DNA from: Bradyrhizobium sp. JYMT SZCCT0428
Lineage (GTDB): Bacteria; Pseudomonadota; Alphaproteobacteria; Rhizobiales; Xanthobacteraceae
Direction: 5' to 3'
NCBI RefSeq assembly: GCF_018131075.1
Contig: NZ_JAFCLS010000035.1
Coordinates: 26,420 to 90,419, forward strand
DNA length: 64,000 bases
The notes under the pieces are model-generated. The model was not told the origin of the DNA, did no database searches, and saw only the letters and a list, made by a program, of their open reading frames with translations. Made by a program: the position numbers and the translations under genes. Numbering within the stretch: the first letter of the stretch is position 1; the number at the start of each line of letters is the position of its first letter. This document shows, one piece after another, positions 53,301 to 61,184 of the stretch.

Positions 53301-54322
53301 AAACCGCCGGCCTTCTGATCGCCGCCGACCTCGGCCCCGGCTCGCGCACGCCGCGCGCTGCTCACGAGCTGGCCGGGGCGATCCTGCTGGTTCGGCTTCG
53401 CGGTCGCAAGGCGCAGCACCGCAGCATAGTTTGGCTGCACCTCCATGCGGTCGGCATGCCGGCTTTGGCTGAGAATGCGATGGACGCGCGGCAGGTTGTA
53501 GCAGGGCACGTAAAACAGCAGATGATGCTCGAGGTGATAGTTCACGTAATAGGGCGCGATGAACAACCGCTCGAGGAAGCCGGCATGCGTGGTGCGGGTG
53601 TTGCGCAAGGGATCGCTGCTGTCGGGCACCACGGCGTGCTCGGCGATGTTGCGGATGCGGGTGATCACCATCTGCCAGGTCAACAGCGGCAGCAGCCATA
53701 ATAGCGGATAGGCCCACCACACGCCGGCGGCGGCAAGGCTTGCGAACATCGCCGCGTTGACCGCAAATTGCGGACCGAGCTTTTCCCAGAAATGTGGCGC
53801 GCGCTGCGCCAGCGGCCATTCGCGAGGTCCCAGCGCGTTGAGCAATTGCGCCTTGCGCTGCTGATAGCCGGTCTGCCCGGTGATATCGCGCAGGAATTTG
53901 CGGCGATAGCTCATCTTTGTAATCGGAAACGGCGCCGACAGGATGAGATCGGGATCATCGTCCTGCTGGGTGCGCGCATGATGCTGCAGATGATAGCGGC
54001 GATAGGCGCGGGTCTCGGCAAACACCGGATAGGCGCAGAACCACTGGCTCAGGGTCAGATTGGTTTTCTCGTCGGGCGAAAGGCAGCCATGGGCGCCGTC
54101 ATGCATCAGGATCGCGAGCCCGAGCTGGCGCGAGCCGATGATGCCGACCGCCAGCAGAAAGGTCAGCGGATTGGGCCACCAGGCCACCAGCGCGATCGAG
54201 CCTATGATCAGTGCCCAGGCATGTGCGATCAGCGCGACACCCTTCCAGGTCGAGCGCTGGCGCACGGCGATTAATTCATCCTCGCTCAGGAAATCGCGGG
54301 CACGCATGCGAAGCGCGGTCAT
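53297..54322 (-). CDS. Membrane fatty-acid desaturase
   Basis: 341 residues with several membrane helices and the three His boxes of the diiron desaturase superfamily: HDGAHG, HLQHHA (RRYHLQHH) and HLEHHLLF. It would introduce double bonds or hydroxyls in fatty acids. It overlaps the upstream TetR-type regulator gene by four bases, so regulator and enzyme form one operon. Confidence 0.9.
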   Translation of the reverse strand: MTALRMRARDFLSEDELIAVRQRSTWKGVALIAHAWALIIGSIALVAWWPNPLTFLLAVGIIGSRQLGLAILMHDGAHGCLSPDEKTNLTLSQWFCAYPVFAETRAYRRYHLQHHARTQQDDDPDLILSAPFPITKMSYRRKFLRDITGQTGYQQRKAQLLNALGPREWPLAQRAPHFWEKLGPQFAVNAAMFASLAAAGVWWAYPLLWLLPLLTWQMVITRIRNIAEHAVVPDSSDPLRNTRTTHAGFLERLFIAPYYVNYHLEHHLLFYVPCYNLPRVHRILSQSRHADRMEVQPNYAAVLRLATAKPNQQDRPGQLVSSARRARAGAEVGGDQKAGGF

Positions 54323-55047
54323 GACGAGGTCTCCCCTTCGGGTGAATCCAAAGCTGATGCGGGATTGCCGACGAGGCGCAGGCGGGTGCTGTCGCCGGTC
54401 GATGTCGTCGCCTGCTCGCCGAGCGAGCGCAGCAACTCACCGCACATCTGCTCGGCCGCGCGGCCCATGGCATAGCCCTCCACGATCACGCCGATCGCAA
54501 CGGCCCAGAACCTGCGTGAGCTTTCTTCCGGCGCGCGCAGCGAGCGCCAGCCGTGCCGCTCGACCTGGCTGGCATAGGCGCGCGCGCCTTCGCTGTGCAG
54601 CCGCTCGATGGTGCGCTCGACCAGCGGTGCGAGATCCTGGCGGCGGCGTGTCAGCGTCAACGCTTCGGCGAAGAAGGCCACCGAGTCCGTTGCCGTCACT
54701 GTCTCGGCCAGCGCGTGGGTGTAGTCGCGCGGCGTATGCGCCTGCAGTGCCGCCTGCTCGGTCGCGCGTGCCAGATAGAGCATGTCGCGGCAGGCGGATT
54801 CGACGAACAGCGCTTCCTTGGTCCGGAAGTAATAGGTGATCTGGCTTGGAAACGCCTCGGCAGCGGCGGCGATATCCGAGATCGAGGTGCCTGAAAGGCC
54901 GCGCTCCTTGAACAGGCGGCTGGCGCCGTCCAGCAGGCGGGATCGCATCTGGCGTCCGGCCGAACGCGTGGCGCGGACGGCGTGCTTGGGGTCGCCGGCC
55001 AGTGCCTGAGCGGTTTCGACGGAATCGGAAACCATTTTGGGAGCCAT
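54319..55047 (-). CDS. TetR-family regulator
   Basis: 242 residues from MAPKMVSDSV. The N-terminal HTH (~30-75) holds LLDGASRLFKERGLSGTSIS and AAAEAFPSQITYYFRTKEAL. The C-terminal ligand domain is helical. A perfect palindrome directly upstream fits autoregulation of the regulator-desaturase operon in response to lipid or acyl-CoA (inference). Confidence 0.92.
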   Translation of the reverse strand: MAPKMVSDSVETAQALAGDPKHAVRATRSAGRQMRSRLLDGASRLFKERGLSGTSISDIAAAAEAFPSQITYYFRTKEALFVESACRDMLYLARATEQAALQAHTPRDYTHALAETVTATDSVAFFAEALTLTRRRQDLAPLVERTIERLHSEGARAYASQVERHGWRSLRAPEESSRRFWAVAIGVIVEGYAMGRAAEQMCGELLRSLGEQATTSTGDSTRLRLVGNPASALDSPEGETSS

Positions 55048-55066
55048 TTTGCCCTCTGATCTTTTA

Positions 55067-55083
55067 TTTGTATGACATACAAA
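55067..55083. promoter_or_regulatory. TetR operator, perfect 17-bp palindrome
   Basis: TTTGTATGACATACAAA: 8-bp arms around a central A, 20 bp upstream of the TetR start codon and followed by a partial repeat ACAAATATGTCA. Size and symmetry are typical of TetR-family operators. Confidence 0.75.
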
Positions 55084-55156
55084 CAAATATGTCAATTGGC
55101 CCCTTGGAGGCGGCGGTCGGCCAGGGCATCAACCGGCCAAATCCCCGGATCAACGC

Positions 55157-55184
55157 TTGCCAGCGGGCTCAAAATCTCTATAAA
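55157..55184 (+). promoter_or_regulatory. Sigma-70 promoter for the ribosomal-protein operon
   Basis: TTGCCA (55157-55162), 16-bp spacer, TATAAA (55179-55184). This is the best housekeeping promoter I see in the window and points at rpsF, 191 bp downstream. Confidence 0.7.
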
Positions 55185-55375
55185 CCGCGCATCCGTGGAT
55201 CCCGGCCGGGAGCTGAACGGACGGTCTCAGCAATTTCACCTTTCGGCGATGTTGATGTGGCAGGGCCAGTTGGCCCGTCGTCCCGTGCTTCCGCCTTCTG
55301 AGCATTATCGAGTCCTTTCCGAAGGTCTCGAAGGGCTTGCCGCCGGGAACCGCGCCAACACAGGAAAGGACACCC

Positions 55376-55846
55376 ATGCCTCTTTATGAGCATGTTTTTC
55401 TCGCGCGTCAGGATGCGAGCACCCAGCAGGTCGAAGAGCTGACCACCCAGATGACGGGCATCGTCGAAGGGCTCGGCGGCAAGATCACCAAGACCGAGAA
55501 CTGGGGCGTGCGCTCCCTCACCTATCGCATGAACAAGAATCGCAAAGCACATTTCGTGCTGATGAACATTGATGCGCCCTCCGCTGCGGTCACCGAGATC
55601 GAGCGCCAGGAGAGAATCAGCGAAGACGTGATCCGCTATCTCACCGTCCGCGTCGAAGAGCACGAGGAAGGTCCGTCGGCCATGATGCGCAAGGCCGATC
55701 GCGATCGCGAACGCGACGACCGTGGTGGTGGTGGTTTCCGTGGTGACCGCGAAGGCGGCTTCCGTGGCGACCGTGAAGGCGGTGGCTTCCGTGGCGACCG
55801 TGGCCCGCGCCGTCCGCGCGATGAAGACGCAGCGGTTGAGGAGTAA
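55376..55846 (+). CDS. rpsF: 30S ribosomal protein S6
   Basis: 156 residues from MPLYEHVFLARQDAS after AGGAAAGGA. The ferredoxin-like S6 core occupies ~1-100. The C-terminal ~50 residues are a low-complexity Arg/Gly/Asp tail with FRGDREGG-type repeats (three copies), longer than in enterobacteria but usual in Rhizobiales. It binds S18, encoded 5 bp downstream. Confidence 0.97.
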   Translation: MPLYEHVFLARQDASTQQVEELTTQMTGIVEGLGGKITKTENWGVRSLTYRMNKNRKAHFVLMNIDAPSAAVTEIERQERISEDVIRYLTVRVEEHEEGPSAMMRKADRDRERDDRGGGGFRGDREGGFRGDREGGGFRGDRGPRRPRDEDAAVEE

Positions 55847-55851
55847 GAATC

Positions 55852-56091
55852 ATGGCTGAAGCTGGTGCACGCCGTCCGTTTTTCCGCCGCCGCAAGACCT
55901 GCCCGTTCACGGGTCCGAATGCGCCGAAGATCGACTACAAGGATTCCAAGCTGCTGATGCGTTACGTTTCCGAGCGCGGCAAGATCGTGCCGAGCCGCAT
56001 CACCGCCGTCTCCGCCAAGAAGCAGCGTGAACTCGCCCGCGCCATCAAGCGCTCGCGGTTCCTCGGCTTGCTGCCCTACGTTATTCGCTAA
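55852..56091 (+). CDS. rpsR: 30S ribosomal protein S18
   Basis: 79 residues; RRPFFRRRKTCPFTGPNAPK, then ERGKIVPSRITAVSAKKQRE and LARAIKRSRFLGLLPYV are standard. It forms a heterodimer with S6 in the ribosome platform. Preceded by GAGGAGTAAG. Confidence 0.98.
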   Translation: MAEAGARRPFFRRRKTCPFTGPNAPKIDYKDSKLLMRYVSERGKIVPSRITAVSAKKQRELARAIKRSRFLGLLPYVIR

Positions 56092-56099
56092 GGCGATTT

Positions 56100-56127
56100 C
56101 GATCGGCGGCATCCGTGCCGCCGATCG
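56100..56127 (+). terminator. Strong hairpin after rpsR
   Basis: An 11-bp perfect stem, CGATCGGCGGC (56100-56110) and GCCGCCGATCG (56117-56127), with a 6-base loop, followed by CGACTTTTC. It can end or attenuate transcription between rpsR and the DUF2232 gene, lowering expression downstream relative to S6-S18. Confidence 0.7.
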
Positions 56128-56214
56128 CGACTTTTCATCAGGCTTCCGGGTCGTCCGGTCGCCGATGGTTGGGGTCCAAAGACCTCTAACCGCTCGAAGG
56201 GAGCGGGACAGCTG

Positions 56215-57186
56215 ATGATCGTGATCATACTCATAGCGCTTGCGGCCGGCTCTGCGTCGGCGCTGATGTTCGCCTCGATCATCTCGGGCGCGCTGATTTC
56301 ATTGCTGTTGTTCTATCTGGCCCCGCTGCCGCTGATGGTGGCCGCCCTTGGATGGGGACCGCTTGCGGCGACGATCGGCGGCATCGCCGCGGCTTCAGGC
56401 CTCGGGTTGATGTTCGGCCTGCCCTACTGCATCGCCTTTGTCGTCACCGTCGCCCTGCCCGCCTGGTGGCTCGGCCATCTCGCGCTGCTCGGACGGCCGC
56501 TGCCCGCCGAGGAAGCAGGCAACGGCGCCCCGCCTGCCGCGCCTGCCATGGAATGGTATCCGGTTGGCCGTATCCTGCTGTGGATTGCAGGCTTTGCGAT
56601 GCTGACCACGATCACCGCCATGCTGACGCTCGGCAGCGACGCCGAGGCGATTACGACGTCACTGAAACGCGGCCTGATGCGAATTCTGACGCCCCGCAAT
56701 GCCGCGCCGTCAGGCGATACCGAGCGGTGGGTTAGCGCTCTGGCAATCATCGCGCCGCCGGCAGCCGCGATCGTCGCCATGATGACGCTGACGCTCAATC
56801 TCTGGCTCGCCGGCAAGATCACCGCCACCTCCGGCCGCCTGCACCGGCCGTGGCCGGACCTGAAGAGCGCGGAGCTGCCGCCGATGACGCTGGTCGCGTT
56901 GTCGCTCGCACTTGCGTTCTGTTTCGTCGGCGGGCTTCCCGCATTGTTCGCGCAGATCACAGCGACGGCACTACTGATGGCTTACGCCATCACCGGCTTT
57001 GCCGTGCTGCACACGCTGACACTGGCGCTGAACGGCCGCGCGTTCTGGCTGTCCTGCGCCTACGCCGTTGTCGTGGTGTTCGGCTGGCCGGTTTTGGCGA
57101 TGGTCGTGCTTGGCCTCGCCGACGCCGTCTTCGGATTTCGCCAACGCTTTATGCGCGGCAGACCGCCGCCGGTGCCTGCAGCGTAA
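56215..57186 (+). CDS. DUF2232 membrane protein
   Basis: 323 residues with about eight membrane helices (MIVIILIALAAGSASALMFA at the start). DUF2232 proteins are regularly encoded between rpsR and rplI in alphaproteobacteria and in Gram-positive bacteria; their job is unknown. The start ATG has GGGAGCGGG upstream. Confidence 0.9.
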   Translation: MIVIILIALAAGSASALMFASIISGALISLLLFYLAPLPLMVAALGWGPLAATIGGIAAASGLGLMFGLPYCIAFVVTVALPAWWLGHLALLGRPLPAEEAGNGAPPAAPAMEWYPVGRILLWIAGFAMLTTITAMLTLGSDAEAITTSLKRGLMRILTPRNAAPSGDTERWVSALAIIAPPAAAIVAMMTLTLNLWLAGKITATSGRLHRPWPDLKSAELPPMTLVALSLALAFCFVGGLPALFAQITATALLMAYAITGFAVLHTLTLALNGRAFWLSCAYAVVVVFGWPVLAMVVLGLADAVFGFRQRFMRGRPPPVPAA

Positions 57187-57241
57187 CCATTCCACCCATC
57201 CACTCGAACCGGATCATCACCACTTCAAAAGGAGAACGAAT

Positions 57242-57841
57242 ATGGAAGTCATTTTGCTGGAACGCGTCGCCAAGCTCGGTCAGATGGGCGAAGTCGTCAA
57301 AGTCAGGGACGGATTTGCCCGTAACTTTCTGCTCAAGCGCGGCAAGGCGCTGCGCGCCACGTCGGACAATCGCGCCAAGTTCGACGGCATGAAGGCCGAA
57401 CTCGAGGCCAACAACCTCAAGGCCAAGGGCGAAGCCACCAAGGTCGCCGAGAAGATCAACGACCGTAACGTGGTCGTGCTGCGCCAGGCCTCCGAAACCG
57501 GCCAATTGTTCGGTTCGGTCAGCGTGCGCGACATCATCGCTTCCTTCGAGGCCGACGGCGTCACCATCAGCCGCAGCCAGGTCATGCTGGACGCGCCGAT
57601 CAAGACCATCGGCAAGCACTCGATCGCCATCGCCGTGCACCCCGAAGTCGAAGTCAGCGTCAGCGTCACGGTCGCACGCAGCGCCGATGAAGCCGAGCGC
57701 ATCAACCGCGGCGAGGACATCTCGAGCCGTCAGGAAGATCAGGACGCCGCCGCCGAGGCGCTGGCCGCCGCCGGTGAGTTCTTCGATCCGGAAGCCCACC
57801 ACGACGACGAAGCGCCGGCCCCGGCTGCGACCGAGAAGTAA
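57242..57841 (+). CDS. rplI: 50S ribosomal protein L9
   Basis: 199 residues from MEVILLERVAKLGQMGEVVK; the N-domain, long connecting helix (~40-75) and C-domain are present. A Glu/Asp/Ala-rich tail of about 50 residues extends it beyond the ~150 residues of E. coli L9, as in other Rhizobiales. In relatives dnaB follows; here an integrated element does. Confidence 0.97.
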   Translation: MEVILLERVAKLGQMGEVVKVRDGFARNFLLKRGKALRATSDNRAKFDGMKAELEANNLKAKGEATKVAEKINDRNVVVLRQASETGQLFGSVSVRDIIASFEADGVTISRSQVMLDAPIKTIGKHSIAIAVHPEVEVSVSVTVARSADEAERINRGEDISSRQEDQDAAAEALAAAGEFFDPEAHHDDEAPAPAATEK

Positions 57842-57884
57842 CGCGCGGCTCTCCTTATCGCGCGTCTGTTTATGTGAGAACCAG

Positions 57885-57905
57885 GCCCGGCCGATCAGGC
57901 CGGGC
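57885..57905 (+). terminator. Hairpin downstream of rplI
   Basis: Perfect 8-bp stem GCCCGGCC (57885-57892) / GGCCGGGC (57898-57905) around GATCA, followed by TACCCTCTT. A reasonable terminator for the ribosomal operon although the T-run is weak. It also marks the last clearly chromosomal sequence before the right element. Confidence 0.6.
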
Positions 57906-58016
57906 TACCCTCTTAAGGGCCTGGAATTCTGCTTCACTATTCAACGGGTTATCTCCTATCAATTTCAAATTCCAACTTGCTAGACCGTAGCGTTCCAACT
58001 TTTGCGCTTGTTTTGT

Positions 58017-59174
58017 TCAGGAACGGATCAACCTGCGCCCCCGCTTTCGCGCTTCGAACACGGCGGCGATCGTGACCGTATTGACGGGGACGTAGGTCGC
58101 GAACAGCGTGCTTGAGGTGTTCAACGTGTTCCCCATGGCGTGAGCCACGGCAGCGGGCGTAGCGTCGCCGCTGATAGCCTCCACGGCACCAGAACGCCGG
58201 AAGTCGTGGCCTAGCATTCGCCGCTCCAGCGGCCCGAATTCGGCCGCTCTGATGACCCTAAAATCGGCGCCCAGGGTGCCCTTCGAATAGGGGCGACCAG
58301 ATCGGTTCCGAAATATGTATGCGTCCCTGAGCAACTCGGTGCCGAGCTTCTCCAAATATGCCAGCAACAGACGCATAGAGCGGGCGCTGAGCGCCCCTCC
58401 GACCGGGGTGCCAGTCTTGCCCCTCTCTGTGAAGAAGAGCTGAGTATCACCGCTTTTGGCTAGCTGAGACGCGCGCAAGTTACGGACGTCACCCGGGCTC
58501 ATCTGAGTGTCCCACGCCACGGCAATCGCCGCGGCAAGGCCGTAATAGCCGAGCCGCCAGGCTCGCTTGGCGAGACGGGCAACCTCGCCCTCTGCCCATG
58601 TTGCCGAGCGTCCCTTCGGTGCCGAGTTGCGAACAGCTAAGGACGGGTCGCCATCCTTTGAGCAGTAACCCATCGCTGCGGAAACGTTCCAGAGCGCGCG
58701 CCAAATCTTCATTGCGCGATGCGCTTCACCCAATGAGACGGTTTCTTCGACCATTTGACGCCAGTCGGATAAGTCGTCGAGGCGCACCGAACGCGGATCG
58801 CAATCTCCGAAAATCGGCTTTATGCGCTTCCAACCACGCCACCAATCTTCCCGCGTTCGCGGTTCTTTGCGCGCCCATTCATTGGTGCGGCGGAACTTGC
58901 GAAAAGCCTCGCCTAACGACCGCGGCGGATAGATCGTCAACTCTTCCGAGTTTGCGAACGACAAATTCTGGGCTGACGCCATCGCGGGCGATGGCGCCGC
59001 CCCTGCGCGAGTCTGATCCCACCGCAGATTCCACTCTTCGGCTAACGCCCATGCGCCTGGGCCATCCGGACCGCACGGGACAGAACAGAAGCCAACTTCC
59101 TTCATTTTGGTCGTTGGCTGCCAGAACCCCTTTCCGCGCTTAACAGCGTAGTGTCGAATCTTGACTGCACTCAT
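58017..59174 (-). CDS. Tyrosine recombinase/integrase with atypical active site
   Basis: 385 residues. Core-binding region ~85-185; catalytic domain ~190-375. HDFRR (His323, Arg326), His345 in AHAMGN and Tyr361 in ATYVPVN are present. At the first catalytic Arg position, where relatives have TGxR before x-G-D, the sequence is DTQMSPGDVR, placing Ser226 there. The enzyme may use a nearby Arg, may be inactive, or may belong to a subgroup with this change. It overlaps the small gene upstream by four bases, so excisionase-like and integrase genes are co-transcribed. Confidence 0.88.
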   Translation of the reverse strand: MSAVKIRHYAVKRGKGFWQPTTKMKEVGFCSVPCGPDGPGAWALAEEWNLRWDQTRAGAAPSPAMASAQNLSFANSEELTIYPPRSLGEAFRKFRRTNEWARKEPRTREDWWRGWKRIKPIFGDCDPRSVRLDDLSDWRQMVEETVSLGEAHRAMKIWRALWNVSAAMGYCSKDGDPSLAVRNSAPKGRSATWAEGEVARLAKRAWRLGYYGLAAAIAVAWDTQMSPGDVRNLRASQLAKSGDTQLFFTERGKTGTPVGGALSARSMRLLLAYLEKLGTELLRDAYIFRNRSGRPYSKGTLGADFRVIRAAEFGPLERRMLGHDFRRSGAVEAISGDATPAAVAHAMGNTLNTSSTLFATYVPVNTVTIAAVFEARKRGRRLIRS

Positions 59175-59455
59175 CGCGACACCTTGCGGACTGCAGCAAT
59201 GCGGTCTGGGGCTACCGTCGATGCATCGCGCGCGCCGAACTCGCCACGACCGCTAAAGAGGTGTGGATAGCGAAGACGTCGCCATTGATCGATGGCATCG
59301 AGATCTAAGTTGCCCGTATCTGGATCCGGCTTAGGAAAGCCCCGAGCGATAAGGTTAGGCAGAGCAGCCGTAAACGCCTCCACAGTCATACCCATGCGTC
59401 GTGCCGCTATTGCGGTTGGGACATCGCCGGGCGCGACTTGGAATCGAGCAGCCAT
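59171..59455 (-). CDS. Small element protein, possible excisionase-type, 94 aa
   Basis: Start ATG shares a base with the preceding stop (TGATG), so I use it rather than the codon 15 bases upstream. Sequence VPTAIAARRMGMTVEAFTAA and LPNLIARGFPKPDPDTGNLD reads like an AlpA/MerR-type winged helix ('aA..lgls...f......rGfP.Pd..tg..D..aid.W'). Such genes precede integrase in many rhizobial prophages. A role in excision control is inferred. Confidence 0.65.
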   Translation of the reverse strand: MAARFQVAPGDVPTAIAARRMGMTVEAFTAALPNLIARGFPKPDPDTGNLDLDAIDQWRRLRYPHLFSGRGEFGARDASTVAPDRIAAVRKVSR

Positions 59456-59973
59456 CAAGCGGCACTCCATTCGGCAACCGCGGAAAGTTTACCATTCAGC
59501 CTTTCGATGAAGGGATTCATGCAGATGACGATAGCCGAGGTTTCGATGTGCACAGCGATATTGGCTGTCATCTGTTTCCCGTCTGTATTCACCATCGTTG
59601 CAGCTCCGTCCGAACCTACGAGCAGCCAAGTAATTCCGTGCTTGAAAAGCTCGCCTGGAAGTCGCGTTGTTGCCGGCCGGTCGGTAATCATGCCGCCCGC
59701 CACCGTGTAATAGAAGCCGGCGCCCCACGCCGTTTTCGGCGACATTCCAAATTTCATCAACTCGACCATGATCGCGACACGAACGACGGTGGTGTACGTC
59801 AATCGGTGAGCATGACCGTTTGGCTTGCGTTCGATTTCGTCATCGGAAAAGTGGACGATGTCGTTTTTCAGCCAGGACCTGAACGTCTCAATCCGAACGC
59901 CCAGCACTTCGCAGACAACTGCGAAGGGGAATGACTGCTCGCGCAAAACACCCATCTGCATAGAAAACCCCAT
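59455..59973 (-). CDS. Hypothetical element protein, MerR-like N-terminus
   Basis: 172 residues from MGFSMQMGVLREQSFPFAVV. A longer in-frame start at 60021 is excluded if the promoter described at 59993-60021 is real, because it would lie in the -35 box. Residues ~15-70 (EVLGVRIETFRSWLKNDIVH, then HRLTYTTVVRVAIMVELMKF) look like a helix-turn-helix with following helix as in MerR proteins. The rest is unrecognised. It is the first gene of the integrase operon. Confidence 0.55.
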   Translation of the reverse strand: MGFSMQMGVLREQSFPFAVVCEVLGVRIETFRSWLKNDIVHFSDDEIERKPNGHAHRLTYTTVVRVAIMVELMKFGMSPKTAWGAGFYYTVAGGMITDRPATTRLPGELFKHGITWLLVGSDGAATMVNTDGKQMTANIAVHIETSAIVICMNPFIERLNGKLSAVAEWSAA

Positions 59974-59992
59974 GGGAACGACATACCAAGGT

Positions 59993-60021
59993 CTTATACC
60001 ACCATGGTCTACGTTCACCAA
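59993..60021 (-). promoter_or_regulatory. Promoter of the integrase operon
   Basis: On the minus strand: TTGGTG (complement of 60016-60021), 17-bp spacer, TATAAG (complement of 59993-59998). Transcription would begin near 59986, leaving only about a dozen bases before the ATG at 59973. Confidence 0.55.
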
Positions 60022-60082
60022 GGGGAGTTTGGGGGTGTGGATAAAGGGCGCGAGCCCGCCGTCAAACGGCGGGGTGCTTTCT

Positions 60083-60280
60083 TCAGGCCGATAGGTCCGA
60101 GCACTCCCGGACCATGCTCACGATCTGCGCCGCCTTAACCGGCTCTGGCTCAGTCAGGAAGCTCCTCACAAGGCGCTCAGCCGCCCGCAAAACTAGAAGC
60201 GCGTCCTCGAGGTCGGTCGGCAACGCCGCTACCATCTGGATGGCGTGCACCCGGTGCTCGTGCTGTTCCTTCATGGTCAT
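60083..60280 (-). CDS. Small hypothetical protein, 65 aa
   Basis: Hydrophilic helical protein (MTMKEQHEHRVHAIQMVAAL; LEDALLVLRAAERLVRSFL) with good protein character. Its first 104 bases overlap the end of the next upstream gene in another frame. Two short leftward genes overlapping this much is unusual; of the two I consider this one likely translated. Function unknown. Confidence 0.5.
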   Translation of the reverse strand: MTMKEQHEHRVHAIQMVAALPTDLEDALLVLRAAERLVRSFLTEPEPVKAAQIVSMVRECSDLSA

Positions 60281-60866
60281 AGTCCGCGCCCCCTTCGATA
60301 ATCCTCACGTTGGAGGGGATGGTGGCGAGATCGATAGGGCGACCGTCCGGCAAGCGCACGTTGGACCGATTGCGCCGATCGCGCGCCCTTGCAGCGGCTA
60401 ACGCCACGGGGGACGTGCCGTTGTCATCAAAAGCAGCGTCGTACTCTAGGTCGCGCTCGTCACCGGCGACACCGTTGGCCGTGACCCCGCAGAGGGACGG
60501 CTCCAGGTCGCGGCCGTCCTCGTCGTCGACGTCGGGCTCGTCGTCGCTGGTGTCGAGCTCGCAATCGGACAACCGGCCGGCGCCGGCGCCGGCCGCCCCC
60601 CAGCCCGTCTGATCGTCCACCCGATCAGGCGCACCGAGGCTAGGCTCCTCGTCGCCTACTTCCTCGTCGTCGCTGTCGGCCTCAAGGTCCGGATCCAGGT
60701 CGCTGGCGTCTAGGAACGCCAGAAGGAGATCGATTTCGTCGCGGGCCTTCTCCCTGAGCTTGGCGAGGCGTCTGAGAGTCTTTTCTCGTTCGCGCTGTTG
60801 TCGGGCAAGCCCGGGCGTAATGGTCGCGCGAGCGGGCCGGGCTGCGCGTTCTGCGGTTGCTTTCAT
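60177..60866 (-). CDS. Acidic hypothetical protein, 229 aa
   Basis: N-terminal ~55 residues are a basic helix (RQQREREKTLRRLAKLREKA). The middle is very acidic and low in complexity (DSDDEEVGDEEPSLGAPDRV; DTSDDEPDVDDEDGRDLEPS), a type I associate with rhizobial prophage regions, followed by an Arg/Asn/Ala segment. The last ~35 residues overlap the neighbouring gene in another frame and have less protein-like composition. No domain assigned. Confidence 0.55.
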   Translation of the reverse strand: MKATAERAARPARATITPGLARQQREREKTLRRLAKLREKARDEIDLLLAFLDASDLDPDLEADSDDEEVGDEEPSLGAPDRVDDQTGWGAAGAGAGRLSDCELDTSDDEPDVDDEDGRDLEPSLCGVTANGVAGDERDLEYDAAFDDNGTSPVALAAARARDRRNRSNVRLPDGRPIDLATIPSNVRIIEGGADYDHEGTARAPGARHPDGSGVADRPRGRASSFAGG

Positions 60867-60878
60867 GGTCCTGCCCCC

Positions 60879-61184
60879 TCAATGCGCCACAGCGTGTTCG
60901 GAGAGGCGGATCACTGGCCCACCGAATTCGGACCGATCGTCCGCCACGATGGCCTGAGCCAGTTCGGCCATCAGGTCGGCCGGGATCACCAATTTGACGA
61001 CGACGGCCCTTATGGCGCCGTCGTCCCTGTGGCCGTGCTGGGTGACTGCAAAGACCAGCCGGCGGCATGGACCCAGCCGTTCAATCCGCACGAGCGAATC
61101 GCAGAACGCATCCGGTGTGGCGTAGGGCTCAAAGGTTTCGATGGCTTCCCGCCTGGGCGGAAACGTAGGACTTTCGATTGTCAT
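60879..61184 (-). CDS. Hypothetical protein, 101 aa
   Basis: Begins MTIESPTFPPRREAIETFEP and contains FCDSLVRIERLGPCRRLVFA and VVKLVIPADLMAELAQAIVA, alternating strands and a helix. This layout recurs in short rhizobial element proteins. Twelve bases separate it from the next leftward gene. Its start lies in the divergent control region. Confidence 0.6.
   Translation of the reverse strand: MTIESPTFPPRREAIETFEPYATPDAFCDSLVRIERLGPCRRLVFAVTQHGHRDDGAIRAVVVKLVIPADLMAELAQAIVADDRSEFGGPVIRLSEHAVAH

Larger units (their letters stand above)
55048..55375. other. 328-bp divergent intergenic region and rpsF leader
   Basis: It contains the TetR operator at its left side and the rpsF promoter in the middle; about 185 nt of untranslated leader then precede rpsF. 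The leader has GC-rich, foldable segments but no gene. Confidence 0.6.
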
